Position numbers and translations under genes: made by a program. The notes under the pieces are model-generated. The model was not told where the DNA came from and made no database searches. It was given only the letters and a program-made list of their open reading frames with translations. From an uncultured Commensalibacter sp. (lineage in GTDB: Bacteria > Pseudomonadota > Alphaproteobacteria > Acetobacterales > Acetobacteraceae), in NCBI GenBank assembly GCA_946699565.1, contig CAMPDW010000001.1:124001-188000 (forward strand): a stretch of 64,000 nt of DNA, written 5' to 3'. Numbering within the stretch: position 1 is the first letter of the stretch; each line of letters starts with the position of its first letter. Shown here piece after piece: positions 26,886 through 36,619 of the stretch.

Positions 26886-27464
26886 ATGCTTAAAAAGCTT
26901 TATATACGTGTTTTACACTTAGTAGCAAGCCAATATGCCATTTATTGGCTTATGCTATCGGCTTTTTCAGAGGCAAGCTTTTTTCCAATTCCGCCAGACG
27001 TGCTTCTGTGTCCAATGATTATTGCTCGGCGTAGTAAAGCATGGCTTTACGCATTTTCCACTACTTTAAGTAGCGTTATAGGTGGGTTATTAGGCTGGAT
27101 TATTGGGGCATTTTTACTTCATTATTTTGCAATGCCTATTATTCATTTTTATCATGCAGAACATCAACTCATAACTTTACAGGAAAAATTTAATACCTAT
27201 GGCGTATGGATTATTCTCATAAAAGGACTTACACCTATTCCTTACAAATTCATAGCAATCACAGCTGGAGCATCCCATTTTCCTCTTTTATCTTTTATAA
27301 TTGCAAGTTTCGTTACACGTGGTTTTCGTTTTTTCCTTGAAGCAATATTACTTTATTTCTTCGGTGCACCCATTCAGAATTTTATCGAAAAACGTCTAAT
27401 ATGGGTTACAACCTTACTTTGTTTATTAATCGTTATAGGTATTGTCGCCTTTAAATATATCTAA
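26886..27464 (+). CDS. YqaA-like inner-membrane protein (VTT/DedA-related)
   Basis: This is a 192-residue polytopic protein. SAFSEASFFPIPPDVLL near the start and KGLTPIPYKFIAITAG near residue 120 match the two membrane re-entrant motifs of YqaA/DedA-type proteins, and four or more hydrophobic helices are visible. Relatives are linked to lipid carrier recycling and membrane homeostasis. The gene is 28 bases after the histidine kinase and may share its transcript. Confidence 0.85.
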   Translation: MLKKLYIRVLHLVASQYAIYWLMLSAFSEASFFPIPPDVLLCPMIIARRSKAWLYAFSTTLSSVIGGLLGWIIGAFLLHYFAMPIIHFYHAEHQLITLQEKFNTYGVWIILIKGLTPIPYKFIAITAGASHFPLLSFIIASFVTRGFRFFLEAILLYFFGAPIQNFIEKRLIWVTTLLCLLIVIGIVAFKYI

Positions 27465-27478
27465 ATCAATTTAATCAA

Positions 27479-27841
27479 CTATTTCTTGATTTTTAACCCT
27501 TTTTGTAATGCCTTTAAATATTCTTTGATTTGAGGATCCGTTAACACAAACCCTACAGGACCATATCCAGGATGTTGAAAAGCGAGCAAAGTTTCACCTT
27601 TAACAACATTTTTTTGAATAGCCCATTTTGTTTGATAGGCAGGCTTGATTGTTACACCCGTAATATCCGCTAATTTTTGACCTTCTACCATCATCCAATG
27701 AACGGATCCCAAAGCCTGAATTAAATTTTCTAATTCTAATAAATTTAATTCCAAATCTCCCTTAACACCACTATCCGGTGAAAAAGTCAAAACTGTTTTT
27801 CTACGATCATCAATTATACGTATATTTACGTCAATAGCCAT
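27479..27841 (-). CDS. Conserved-looking protein of unknown function (120 aa)
   Basis: This 120-residue soluble protein has no signal peptide or membrane helix. Its composition is that of a normal folded protein and a good ribosome site (AAGAAGG) precedes the ATG, so I take it as real. I recognise no domain. The C-terminal YGPVGFVLTDPQIKEYLKAL gives a Gly/Pro turn followed by a helix. It lies just downstream of ispE on the same strand and could be its operon partner. Confidence 0.7.
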   Translation of the reverse strand: MAIDVNIRIIDDRRKTVLTFSPDSGVKGDLELNLLELENLIQALGSVHWMMVEGQKLADITGVTIKPAYQTKWAIQKNVVKGETLLAFQHPGYGPVGFVLTDPQIKEYLKALQKGLKIKK

Positions 27842-27898
27842 TTATAACCTTCTTTACAAATTAAATATTCTTATATTATGCTAACAAATTAAATAATT

Positions 27899-28777
27899 TT
27901 ATTTTTGATTCCCTTTGCCGCCCCAAATCCACCAAGAATGTTTTAATGATAAAATTTTTGCCGCTTCTACTGCTTGTTCAACTGTTTCAAACAATCCAAA
28001 GCATGTTGCTCCAGATCCACTCATCCTTGCTAAACGGCAATTGGGTAAATCCTTAATCTCCTTTAGTACTTTCTTAATATTAGAATTTAATAAAATAGCT
28101 GGCTTTTGTAAATCATTATTATAAGTTGATAAAAGATTAATAAATGTATCCACACAATCAAAATCTTGATTTAAATTAACTGTCTCTGAAAAAATAGAAT
28201 CCCTTTTTTTAAATACTTCCACAGTAGACACCGCTTCCCCATGATTAACTAAAACCATGCCAAAAGAAGGAATTTGAAAACCTGTTGAAATATCTTCACC
28301 TATTCCCTGCATACGTTGTGTAACAGGATTTAGACAAACAGGAACATCTGCCCCTAATTCAAGTGCAATTTTTAATAATTCTTTTAATTCTAGCTTAATA
28401 TTCCAATAACGCATTAATAAACGTAAAGTAGCAGCTGCATCTGAAGATCCACCACCAATACCAGAGGCAACAGGGAGAATCTTTTTCAACTGAATTGTAA
28501 CAGGTTTTACATCGCCTTTTACATATTCTCTAAGTTTATAAGCTGCTTTTATAATTAAATTATTATGAAGATCCTCATGGGCTAGTTGCCTGGCAAAAGG
28601 TCCCGTGAGCTTTAATTGGACGAATTGCTTTGAATTATCCTGTAATGGATAAAGCGTTAATTCATCACCAATATCAGGAAAAACTACTAAACTATCCAAT
28701 AAGTGATAACCATCCCAACGTTTACCTGTAACATGTAAATATAAATTAATTTTAGCGCAGGCTTTTTCTGTAAACAT
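27899..28777 (-). CDS. ispE: IspE, 4-diphosphocytidyl-2-C-methyl-D-erythritol kinase
   Basis: This 292-residue GHMP kinase has an N-terminal KINLYLHVTGKRWDGYH, the ATP-binding loop LPVASGIGGGSSDAAATLR, and a C-terminal RMSGSGATCFGLF. It catalyses the fourth step of the MEP isoprenoid pathway, which dxs (also in this window) opens; the products feed hopanoids and quinones. It lies downstream of the TPR gene on the same strand. Confidence 0.95.
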   Translation of the reverse strand: MFTEKACAKINLYLHVTGKRWDGYHLLDSLVVFPDIGDELTLYPLQDNSKQFVQLKLTGPFARQLAHEDLHNNLIIKAAYKLREYVKGDVKPVTIQLKKILPVASGIGGGSSDAAATLRLLMRYWNIKLELKELLKIALELGADVPVCLNPVTQRMQGIGEDISTGFQIPSFGMVLVNHGEAVSTVEVFKKRDSIFSETVNLNQDFDCVDTFINLLSTYNNDLQKPAILLNSNIKKVLKEIKDLPNCRLARMSGSGATCFGLFETVEQAVEAAKILSLKHSWWIWGGKGNQK

Positions 28778-28807
28778 TAAATTAATTTCATTTATTATTA
28801 TGATTCT

Positions 28808-30553
28808 TTAATGATGTGAAGATTTATGAGCTTTTTGCAGTGCATGTAAAATAAGTGCTTTATTTTTTTCATCAGGATTGCAAGTCAAAGCAACATTCCA
28901 TTGATTAACAGCTTCTAAATAGCGACCGGCCTTCCAATATGCAACGCCTAAATGATAATTTAATTCTGGATCCTGAGGAATTGTTTCTGAAGCTAATTCC
29001 AACTGCTTAATTGCTTCATCAATATGTTTGTTTAACAGCATAACCCATCCAAGACTATCCCGAATTGCACCTTCATCAGGATCTATATCAATGGCTTTTT
29101 GCAACATCTGTTGAGCCTCATTTAGATTTTTGTGCCTCAATGCCCAAGAATATCCCAAATAATTTAAAAGCATTGGTTCATTTGGATTTAAATTTAAAGC
29201 TTTTTTTAAATCTTTTTCTGCACTGAACCAGTGATTGGTTTTATCATAGGCAATAGCTCTTACCAAAAACAATGGCCAATCAAATTTTGTTTTATTTTTC
29301 TTTAATCCGATGACTTTACTATAAGATGAAATAACTTTTTGATAGTTTTTTTGTTCAAGATAAATATCTCCTAAAGTTTGCCATATAATAATTTCATGTG
29401 GATAATTTTTTAATAACTTTTCCAAGGATTCTTCCGCCTGATCATAATGATTTAATAAAGAATCAAAGCGTGCAAGCTGTAATTGTACACTCGTTTTTAA
29501 AGGATCTTCCTCACGAACAGGGAGCAAAATTTGACGTGCTAATTCCGGATGATGTTGTTCAGTCAAAATATTGGACAACATGATTTTTGCTTCAGATAAA
29601 TTTGAATTTAGCTGTAAAGCAAATTGTAAAAAAATTTGTTCTGTATGAAGGGCAATTTTATAAGAAACCCTTGCATTCCAATCATTTTCATCAATATTTA
29701 TATTCGCCAAATCTTGCTGAATTAATGATGCAATTGCCAAATAAACCTGAGCAACAGCTTGTTGTGCATTATGAATAGGAAATTCGGTTAAGTAATGACG
29801 CAAGTTATTTTTCGATATAGATAAAAAAGGCAAGACATCAATCAAATTGTCAACCATAGCATCAGCTTTACCAATCCGATGATGTTGATAAAGCCAATGT
29901 CCATACGCACGCATTAATAATAAGTCAGCACCCGGAAAAATCTGATTGGCTCTTTCGAATAATTCCCCTGCTTCTTTATCATGATGCAATAAAAATTGAG
30001 CAACACCATAATGAATTAAAAAAATCCCACTGATTGATGATGTTTTGATTTCCTGTTGAAATAAAGCATCCGCTTGACTATAATACCCAGCTCCATATAA
30101 ACACCATGGCCGTAACAACATATATGTTGTTTGTCCCAATAAATCTGATGGTGGTACAGTAAAATAATTTAAAGAATCTTTCCATTTTCCCTGAAGAATA
30201 GCATTATTTTTCAAAACTAAAGTGGATATAAAATCCTTATCATCTTTTTTTGCTAAGGAAACAGCTGCTGGATTACCAGAAATAACACTGTAATAAAAAG
30301 CACGCTCGCGTATATTGTTATCATTCGGATCCTTTTTAAGGACTTGATTATAAGCGCGGGCTGCTGTTACACTATCCTCTGTTTGAGAGGCATAAAAAGC
30401 AGATAAGAAATCGCCATATCCACCCTCTTTATGTTCTAAAGGGATAACAGGTTCAGGATCTTTAGCAATAATTAATGCTTTTGACGTTAAACTGCTTCCA
30501 GTTATCAAAAAAACAGACATAAATAGAGTGCAAAAAAAGCGTTGGCGTTGCAT
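28808..30553 (-). CDS. Exported tetratricopeptide repeat protein
   Basis: This is a protein of about 581 residues with an N-terminal signal sequence (RFFCTLFMSVFLITGSSLTSKA) and TPR helices through most of its length. The clearest repeats are in the last 200 residues, e.g. PMLLNYLGYSWALRHKNLNEAQ and PELNYHLGVAYWKAGRYLEAV. It is probably periplasmic or membrane-associated and acts as a scaffold. I chose the ATG at 30553, with GAGAAGA eight bases upstream; a GTG at 30559 is in the same frame. Confidence 0.87.
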   Translation of the reverse strand: MQRQRFFCTLFMSVFLITGSSLTSKALIIAKDPEPVIPLEHKEGGYGDFLSAFYASQTEDSVTAARAYNQVLKKDPNDNNIRERAFYYSVISGNPAAVSLAKKDDKDFISTLVLKNNAILQGKWKDSLNYFTVPPSDLLGQTTYMLLRPWCLYGAGYYSQADALFQQEIKTSSISGIFLIHYGVAQFLLHHDKEAGELFERANQIFPGADLLLMRAYGHWLYQHHRIGKADAMVDNLIDVLPFLSISKNNLRHYLTEFPIHNAQQAVAQVYLAIASLIQQDLANINIDENDWNARVSYKIALHTEQIFLQFALQLNSNLSEAKIMLSNILTEQHHPELARQILLPVREEDPLKTSVQLQLARFDSLLNHYDQAEESLEKLLKNYPHEIIIWQTLGDIYLEQKNYQKVISSYSKVIGLKKNKTKFDWPLFLVRAIAYDKTNHWFSAEKDLKKALNLNPNEPMLLNYLGYSWALRHKNLNEAQQMLQKAIDIDPDEGAIRDSLGWVMLLNKHIDEAIKQLELASETIPQDPELNYHLGVAYWKAGRYLEAVNQWNVALTCNPDEKNKALILHALQKAHKSSHH

Positions 30554-30631
30554 AATCACTATCTTCTCAACAAACTGAAATATAAGTATATAAAACTTTA
30601 CTGGGCATCATGATATTCATTGTAATCCAAA

Positions 30632-31384
30632 ATGTATAATCATTTATCACTTTTACAATTATATTCCGAATGGGGTATCGATGAAACATTAGACACCGTA
30701 AGCATCAACCATTTAGAGAATAAGAAAACTATTCCTACTCTTCCTTTTTCTAAAAAACAATCTGTTTCAATCAAAAATACCACCAAAATAAATCAACATC
30801 CTGCCTTTACTTGCAATAATTTACAAGAAATAAATCAAGCTATTTTAGCTTTTAAAGAATGTTCTTTAAAAAATACCGCGATGAATACCATTCTTGCCAC
30901 AGGTAATCCAGAAGCTTCTTTTTACATTATTGGCGACATCCCAGATGCAGATGAAGACCGTAATGGTGAAGTCTTTTCAGGAACAGGAAATTTCTGGCTT
31001 AACCAAATGTTAGAAAATATTGATCTTTCTCTTCAAAGTTGTTTCCGATGTCCACTTATCCCTTGGCGTCCACCTGGAGGAAGGCAAATTTCAAAAAATG
31101 AACTGGACATATGTTTACCCTTTCTATACAGGATTATAACACTTTATCAACCTCGTTATATTTTGACGCTTGGACAACTAGCGGCAAAAACCCTTTTACA
31201 AAGTCCATCCAATTTCAATCAATTTAAAAATCACTGGCATTCTTTTACACATTCTGATCTTCATCAACCTATTCCACTTTTCCCACTACATCATTTAATG
31301 CAAATCAATATGAATGCTAAAATTCGTCAAACAACATGGAAAAACTTATTGTTAATACGCGCTGTAATACAAGAGAAAATCTGA
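30632..31384 (+). CDS. Diverged family-4-type uracil-DNA glycosylase-like protein
   Basis: This 250-residue protein is alignable by eye with the alphaproteobacterial family-4 group: CSLKNTAMNTILATGNPEA (77-95), motif A, then LIPWRPPGGRQISKNELDICLPF and ILTLGQLAAKTLL. The residues that matter are altered. Motif A reads GDIPDADED (101-109) instead of GEAPG-x-EED, and the C-terminal HPS/HPA motif appears only as PLHHLMQ. The Fe-S cysteine set also looks reduced. It may be inactive or changed in specificity. No strong ribosome site precedes the start. Confidence 0.78.
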   Translation: MYNHLSLLQLYSEWGIDETLDTVSINHLENKKTIPTLPFSKKQSVSIKNTTKINQHPAFTCNNLQEINQAILAFKECSLKNTAMNTILATGNPEASFYIIGDIPDADEDRNGEVFSGTGNFWLNQMLENIDLSLQSCFRCPLIPWRPPGGRQISKNELDICLPFLYRIITLYQPRYILTLGQLAAKTLLQSPSNFNQFKNHWHSFTHSDLHQPIPLFPLHHLMQINMNAKIRQTTWKNLLLIRAVIQEKI

Positions 31385-31482
31385 TTTTTTAAAAAAACTC
31401 ACGTTTAATTTTTCATAATCTTTATTGCTTTAACTAAATAAACCTTGATTTATTAGATCCTCTTTCCTAATTAATACATATT

Positions 31483-33408
31483 ATGCAAGGGAAAAATATT
31501 TTATCCCCTTTGGCTGTCCGGGCTTTATTAGCAAGTGCAGCTTTGTTTACTGGTGTATCTATTGTACCTATTCGTGCTACTACACCTAAACAAATAGATC
31601 AACGTGAAGAAACAATCATTACGAAAGCAAGAAATATTATTCGCAGCAGTAATGATGGTATCATTTTTCCTCACCCACTAAATACTGTGGATGAACAGCG
31701 TATTCGTTATATTTTTGATCTACAACGAAAAGGGGATTTCACAACAGCTCAATCTGAAACAATACAAATTTCAGATAATTTATTACTCGGTGATATTCTT
31801 GCCGAGCGTTACCTCAACCCGCAATTTACACCAAATGCAGGACAACTAAAGCTATGGCTTAAAAACTTTACATCTTATACGGATGCATTTGATATTCAAA
31901 AACGGTTAAATCGTTTAACAACCATCAAAATATCCATTCCAATCACCTCTAATCTTTCTATTAAAAATCAAAACAGTACAACAAATTACCTACAAAGTTT
32001 AGATCAACTTAATTTTGAAACCAAACCTTTCAAACGAAATAATTTACTAGACCGTGCAGTACATGAACGTAGTGCAATGGGCATCGAAGGTGTTAGAAGT
32101 GCCTTGCAACTTATTCAACAAACACACGGAATAAATGCCTTATATGCAGAACAATTACAAGCTGAAATTGCACAAAAGCTTTTCACCTTAAATCATTTAG
32201 ATTATGCCTATAAACTTGCGAAAAAAGCATTTCAATCTTCAAATCATTGTATAGGCTTGGCTGGTTATATTGCTGGATTAATTGCCTGGAAAAAAGGTAA
32301 AATCAATAAAGCTTTAATGTATTTTAGTCAAAGCACAAACGCAGATATTATAACAACCAATATTCGTGCAGGATCCTATTTCTGGTCAGCCCGTTCAAAT
32401 TTGAAATTGGGTAATCAAAACGAATATATTATTTGGCTTAAAAGATCAGCATCTTTTATTCACACTTTTTATGGAATTCTAGCCAATCAGATTTTAAAAG
32501 AGGAAAAAATCCACTCTATAACAACAACCCATAATCATTTAAAATCTTTTCTTCAACTGATTAATTTTTCTTCAGATTTAAAACTCTCTCAAATTGATGT
32601 TAATGCAATTGAAGCAACTCTTGATGGAAAAAGATTTTTTGCTTTATTGCAAGTTGGTGAGCAAGAACGTGCTAAAACGGTTTTAAAACAAATTTGGTTA
32701 AAAAACAGTAAAAATCTGGCATTATTATGCTCTATTCAAGCTATGTCCAAATTTGTAGGCTTTAATGATATATCGAAGAAAATGATGGATACAATCGAAA
32801 AAAACTATAATTTGATTGACCATAATAAAAGTTTACCTCTACCCAAATTACATCCGAAAAACGGCTATAAAATTAACCCTGCCCTTCTTTATGCGCTTAT
32901 TCGTTTAGAATCTAATTTTAACAATAAAGCTGTATCAAACAATGGTGCACGTGGATTAATGCAAATCATGCCCATGACGGCAAAATACATCGCTAAAAAA
33001 CAAAATAATATAGCTCTACATCATCCAGATGAATTACAGAATTCAGGATTAAACCTTGAAATTGGACAGCTTTATCTTATTCATTTAGCTGAACTTTATA
33101 ATCAAAAAAGCTTTGATAAACTTCCTAAAGGAGGAAGCCTTATTCATACACTTGCTAGTTATAACGCTGGTCCTGTAGTTACTTCCAAATGGTTGAATAC
33201 AACAGAAGAAGATCAAGATCCGCTTTTCTTTATAGAAACCATACCTATTCAAGAAACTAAAAACTATTTACAAAAGGCATTGACCTATTTATGGATTTAT
33301 TCCGACAAACTTGATTTACCTTCTCCATCTTTAAAGACGCTAGCTAAAAATAAATGGCCAAAATTTATTAATGAATTAAAATTAGCTCAGGCTATTACAG
33401 TTCATTAA
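31483..33408 (+). CDS. slt: Soluble lytic murein transglycosylase
   Basis: This 641-residue exported enzyme has a signal peptide (LSPLAVRALLASAALFTGV), a long alpha-helical superhelix (about 60-450) and a C-terminal SLT domain. Catalytic Glu476 is in RLESNFN, followed by ARGLMQIMP and LASYNAGP. It cleaves peptidoglycan strands to 1,6-anhydro-muropeptides in the periplasm. A strong terminator follows the stop codon. Length and layout match Slt70 relatives. Confidence 0.92.
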   Translation: MQGKNILSPLAVRALLASAALFTGVSIVPIRATTPKQIDQREETIITKARNIIRSSNDGIIFPHPLNTVDEQRIRYIFDLQRKGDFTTAQSETIQISDNLLLGDILAERYLNPQFTPNAGQLKLWLKNFTSYTDAFDIQKRLNRLTTIKISIPITSNLSIKNQNSTTNYLQSLDQLNFETKPFKRNNLLDRAVHERSAMGIEGVRSALQLIQQTHGINALYAEQLQAEIAQKLFTLNHLDYAYKLAKKAFQSSNHCIGLAGYIAGLIAWKKGKINKALMYFSQSTNADIITTNIRAGSYFWSARSNLKLGNQNEYIIWLKRSASFIHTFYGILANQILKEEKIHSITTTHNHLKSFLQLINFSSDLKLSQIDVNAIEATLDGKRFFALLQVGEQERAKTVLKQIWLKNSKNLALLCSIQAMSKFVGFNDISKKMMDTIEKNYNLIDHNKSLPLPKLHPKNGYKINPALLYALIRLESNFNNKAVSNNGARGLMQIMPMTAKYIAKKQNNIALHHPDELQNSGLNLEIGQLYLIHLAELYNQKSFDKLPKGGSLIHTLASYNAGPVVTSKWLNTTEEDQDPLFFIETIPIQETKNYLQKALTYLWIYSDKLDLPSPSLKTLAKNKWPKFINELKLAQAITVH

Positions 33409-33417
33409 TCTAAACAA

Positions 33418-33445
33418 ACCTTTTCTTAAATGAATAAGAAAAGGT
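33418..33445 (+). terminator. Rho-independent terminator after slt
   Basis: ACCTTTTCTTA and TAAGAAAAGGT form a perfect 11-base stem with a six-base loop, nine bases after the slt stop. The following sequence includes a short T run (GATTTTACTG). It lies between convergent genes. Confidence 0.7.
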
Positions 33446-33506
33446 CTGATTTTACTGTTGTGAATAAATCAAAAAATACTTATATTGATGTCACAAGCAT
33501 TATTAA

Positions 33507-34811
33507 TCAATTTTTTGCAACAGGCTTCCTACTTGCCTTTATACGTGTTATACGCCGATTTTCCATCTCCATTACTTCAAAAAGCCACCCTGAAAAAACG
33601 ACTTTATCACCTGTTACAGGCACTCTACGTAAAAGCGCAAGAATTAATCCAGCAACTGTATGATAGCTCCCCTCGGCAGGTAAAATACCCAATTGAAGCT
33701 GATCTTTTACATCATCAACTTGGGTTGTTCCTTCAAGAATATATTCATTACTAACTCCTGATTCTAAACGGGGAGCATCAAAGGATTGATTAATTTCACC
33801 TACAATAATTTTAAAGATATCAGAAACAGTTACAATACCTTCAAACGATCCATACTCATCAAGAACAAGTAATACACCTAGTGCATCTCCCCGTAATCGT
33901 TCAAGTGCATCCAAAGCAGACATACTGTCAGGAACTACCAAAGGACGTTGCAAACATGCATTAACAGATAATGTATTTTTCTGCAAAAGTTGACTGAATA
34001 AATCATTAACAAGCACGACACCAACAGGATTATCAATACCTTGTTCACAAACAACCAAACGAGCATGCGCAATATTAAATAAAGCACGTTTTAATTTATC
34101 CCCTGTAATAGATCGATCAACCCAGATAATTTCATTTCTTGGTCGCATAACAGCCCTTACAGAACGATCTGCTAAACGTAACAAACGTTCAATCATATCA
34201 CGTTCTTCAACCTCCAGAACCCCTACCTTGGCTCCCTCGGCAATATAAGCCCGTAATTCCTCTTCTGTTACTGAAACTAAAATCTTTTTATGTCTTCTTA
34301 AAAATTTAAGCGTAATTTCTGAAGATTTACTTAAAATCCATATGGCTGGCGATGCAATTTTTGAAACAATAATAAATAACCAAGATAAACGAACCGCAAT
34401 AATTTCTGGTTCTTGCAATGCCAATTGTTTGGGAACCAACTCGCCAAAAATAAGCATGAAAAATGTTATAACCAAGACAACAACCAATATAGATAAATCA
34501 TCCGCCCAACTCCCTATAAAAGAAAACTGTTTAAGCCAATAACCAAGATAAATTTCAATTCTTGATCCACCAAAAGCACCTTCAAAAATTGAAACTAATG
34601 TAATCCCCACCTGAATTGTTGGTAAAAAGCTCTGTGGCTGATCAATTAAACGTAAAGCTCGCTCAACACCTTTTACACCTTGATGTTGCATCGCAACCAG
34701 GCGTGTTTTCCGACTTGATATTAATGCTAATTCACCCATGGCAAAAATACCATTTAAAAAAATCAAACATATAATAATAAGTATTGAAACGAACATTTTA
34801 CTTAAATCCAA
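33507..34811 (-). CDS. CNNM/CorC (hemolysin C-like) membrane protein
   Basis: The 434 residues comprise an N-terminal DUF21 membrane domain (about 1-190, opening with a hydrophobic helix and FLNGIFAMGELALISSRK), a CBS pair (about 205-335; VMRPRNEIIWVD and LLVLDEYGSFEGIVTVSDI), and a C-terminal CorC/HlyC domain (about 350-430; DVKDQLQLG and YHTVAGLILALLRRVPVTGD). Family members take part in magnesium or cobalt efflux and ion homeostasis. The hemolysin name is historical. Confidence 0.9.
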   Translation of the reverse strand: MDLSKMFVSILIIICLIFLNGIFAMGELALISSRKTRLVAMQHQGVKGVERALRLIDQPQSFLPTIQVGITLVSIFEGAFGGSRIEIYLGYWLKQFSFIGSWADDLSILVVVLVITFFMLIFGELVPKQLALQEPEIIAVRLSWLFIIVSKIASPAIWILSKSSEITLKFLRRHKKILVSVTEEELRAYIAEGAKVGVLEVEERDMIERLLRLADRSVRAVMRPRNEIIWVDRSITGDKLKRALFNIAHARLVVCEQGIDNPVGVVLVNDLFSQLLQKNTLSVNACLQRPLVVPDSMSALDALERLRGDALGVLLVLDEYGSFEGIVTVSDIFKIIVGEINQSFDAPRLESGVSNEYILEGTTQVDDVKDQLQLGILPAEGSYHTVAGLILALLRRVPVTGDKVVFSGWLFEVMEMENRRITRIKASRKPVAKN

Positions 34812-34968
34812 AAATTGTAATCATAATAAAATTACTATTACAAAAAATCTAACAAAATTGTTACTCTTTAAAACTAATGAATCTGATATACTTGATTTTA
34901 CTTTGAGTATGATTTAACATTTTTATTTTTATTTCTGTAATAAATTTGTTCCTTACATAACTATAAAA

Positions 34969-34998
34969 AAGGCAAGCCTAATGAAATAAGCTTGCCTT
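34969..34998. terminator. Bidirectional hairpin terminator downstream of hpnH
   Basis: AAGGCAAGC and GCTTGCCTT form a nine-base stem with a 12-base loop. On the minus strand it lies 35 bases past the hpnH stop and is followed by six Ts. On the plus strand it is followed by TTCTTTTTTT. Confidence 0.75.
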
Positions 34999-35032
34999 TT
35001 CTTTTTTTCATATAATTCTTTGATTAAGCTTC

Positions 35033-36193
35033 TTAAGAAACAACTTTTTTAACACGACGTAATGTTGTTCTTTTTTTAACCATGTCTTGAGGTAGTTTTT
35101 TCATCAACTCCACCACCTGTTCATTATAATCAAATTTGGCAGGTCTTTGATGAGATAAATCAATTTCAGGAGCCATTGGACCATCAACTTTTGGTCCCAT
35201 CAACGCAACCTGTGCAATATGCCATGGACGTTCAATAGCATCATTAACCGCTGTTGCTTCATACCCAGAATGCACCATGCAATTTGCACATTTTTCATAA
35301 TTACCCGTACCATATTGATCCCAAGCGGTATCATTCATCAAAGCGCTAAAAGTTGGTGCGTAACCTTCACCTAGTAAATAGCAAGGACGTTGCCATCCAA
35401 ATACTGTTCTTAAGGGCTTACCCCATGGCGTACAATGATATTTCTCATTTCCTGCCAAGAAATTCAAGAATAGTGGGGATTGTGTAAATCGCCATTTATG
35501 CCCTTTTCCCAATCTGAAAATTTCACGAAACAGTTTTTTAGTTTTTTGACGATTCAAGAAATGTTCCTGATCAGGTGCTCTTTCATAAGCATAACCAGGA
35601 GCGGTCATAATTCCATCCACCCCTAAATCCATAACAGTATCAAAAAATGCTGCAACACGATAAGGATCAGCATTATCAAAAAGGGTACAATTAATAGAAA
35701 CCCTAAACCCTTTTGATTTAACAAGTTTAATTGCGGCAACAGCCCGATCATAAACCCCTTGCTGACAAACAGAAGCATCATGCATCGCTTTGTCACCATC
35801 AAGGTGAATATCCCATGAAAAAAATGGAGAGGGTTGATAATCATCTATCTTTTTTTCAAGCAACAGCCCATTTGTACATAAATATACATACCGTTTACGC
35901 GCAATAAGACCCCGAACGATTTGTGGCATTTCTTTGTGTAAAAGAGGTTCACCACCTGCAACTGCTACAACAGGTGCACCACATTCAGCATCAGCATCCA
36001 AACAATCCTGCACACTTAACCTTTGATTTAATATTTCAGCAGGATAATCAATTTTTCCACAACCAGAACAAGCTAAGTTACAACGCAATAAAGGTTCTAA
36101 CATCAAAACAAGTGGATATCGTTTATGACCTTTAAGGTGTTGCTTAACAACATAACTACCGACTCGTACCGCTTGCATTAAAGGAACAGCCAT
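35033..36193 (-). CDS. hpnH: HpnH, adenosylhopene synthase (radical SAM)
   Basis: This 386-residue radical SAM enzyme has the cluster motif CNLACSGC (Cys38, 42, 45), then VAGGEPLLH, FSWDIHLDGD, SINCTLF and a C-terminal CMVHSGYEATA. HpnH joins 5'-deoxyadenosine to diploptene, the first step of side-chain extension to bacteriohopanepolyols. It is divergent from dxs. GGGAG lies nine bases before the ATG, and a 15-base palindrome lies just upstream. Confidence 0.95.
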   Translation of the reverse strand: MAVPLMQAVRVGSYVVKQHLKGHKRYPLVLMLEPLLRCNLACSGCGKIDYPAEILNQRLSVQDCLDADAECGAPVVAVAGGEPLLHKEMPQIVRGLIARKRYVYLCTNGLLLEKKIDDYQPSPFFSWDIHLDGDKAMHDASVCQQGVYDRAVAAIKLVKSKGFRVSINCTLFDNADPYRVAAFFDTVMDLGVDGIMTAPGYAYERAPDQEHFLNRQKTKKLFREIFRLGKGHKWRFTQSPLFLNFLAGNEKYHCTPWGKPLRTVFGWQRPCYLLGEGYAPTFSALMNDTAWDQYGTGNYEKCANCMVHSGYEATAVNDAIERPWHIAQVALMGPKVDGPMAPEIDLSHQRPAKFDYNEQVVELMKKLPQDMVKKRTTLRRVKKVVS

Positions 36194-36209
36194 CTATTTA
36201 AGCTCCCAA

Positions 36210-36224
36210 ATCGGTTTAACCGAT
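36210..36224. promoter_or_regulatory. Perfect palindrome upstream of hpnH, possible operator
   Basis: ATCGGTTTAACCGAT has seven-base arms around one base and lies 17-31 bases before the hpnH start, overlapping where the transcript or ribosome region should be. It may be an operator or a small hairpin; there is no poly-T. Its position supports a control function, but no regulator is identified. Confidence 0.4.
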
Positions 36225-36619
36225 ATTAACATACTAGTGAAATGCGTCATTCATAAAATAAATGACTGTTAACAACAAGAAAAAAATAATTTTTTTAAAA
36301 TTATACTTTACGATAAAAGCAATTTATTTTAGATTTTACAAAATTTATTATTTTTCTTACTTAATCTATAGATGTGAAATCTAAATTACTTTATAGATGT
36401 GATTATCAAGCAACAAATTCGATATCTTATTTGAAAAATTCTTCAGAATCCGCCATAAATCATTACTAGAGGAAATCTATCTAGATATGTTTCATTTTTA
36501 TAACTTTAAATGGTAGATTTACATAACGTGTATTTGAATATCATCTAAACTCGAGTATAAGCTACAAATTAATATTTATATTTAAAGTTATTATGTAACA
36601 GTTACGGACGAAATAAAAC
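36225..36619. other. hpnH-dxs divergent spacer
   Basis: No gene was found in this AT-rich spacer. It contains an 11-base direct repeat, TATAGATGTGA, at 36367-36377 and 36392-36402 (25-base period). The dxs start is preceded by ACGGACGAAATAAAAC, a weak ribosome site. Confidence 0.4.

Noticed and set aside
33430-33754. Two overlapping plus-strand frames after slt
   Set aside because: The first begins inside the slt terminator hairpin, and both overlap the 3' end of the CNNM/CorC gene; neither has protein-like conservation.
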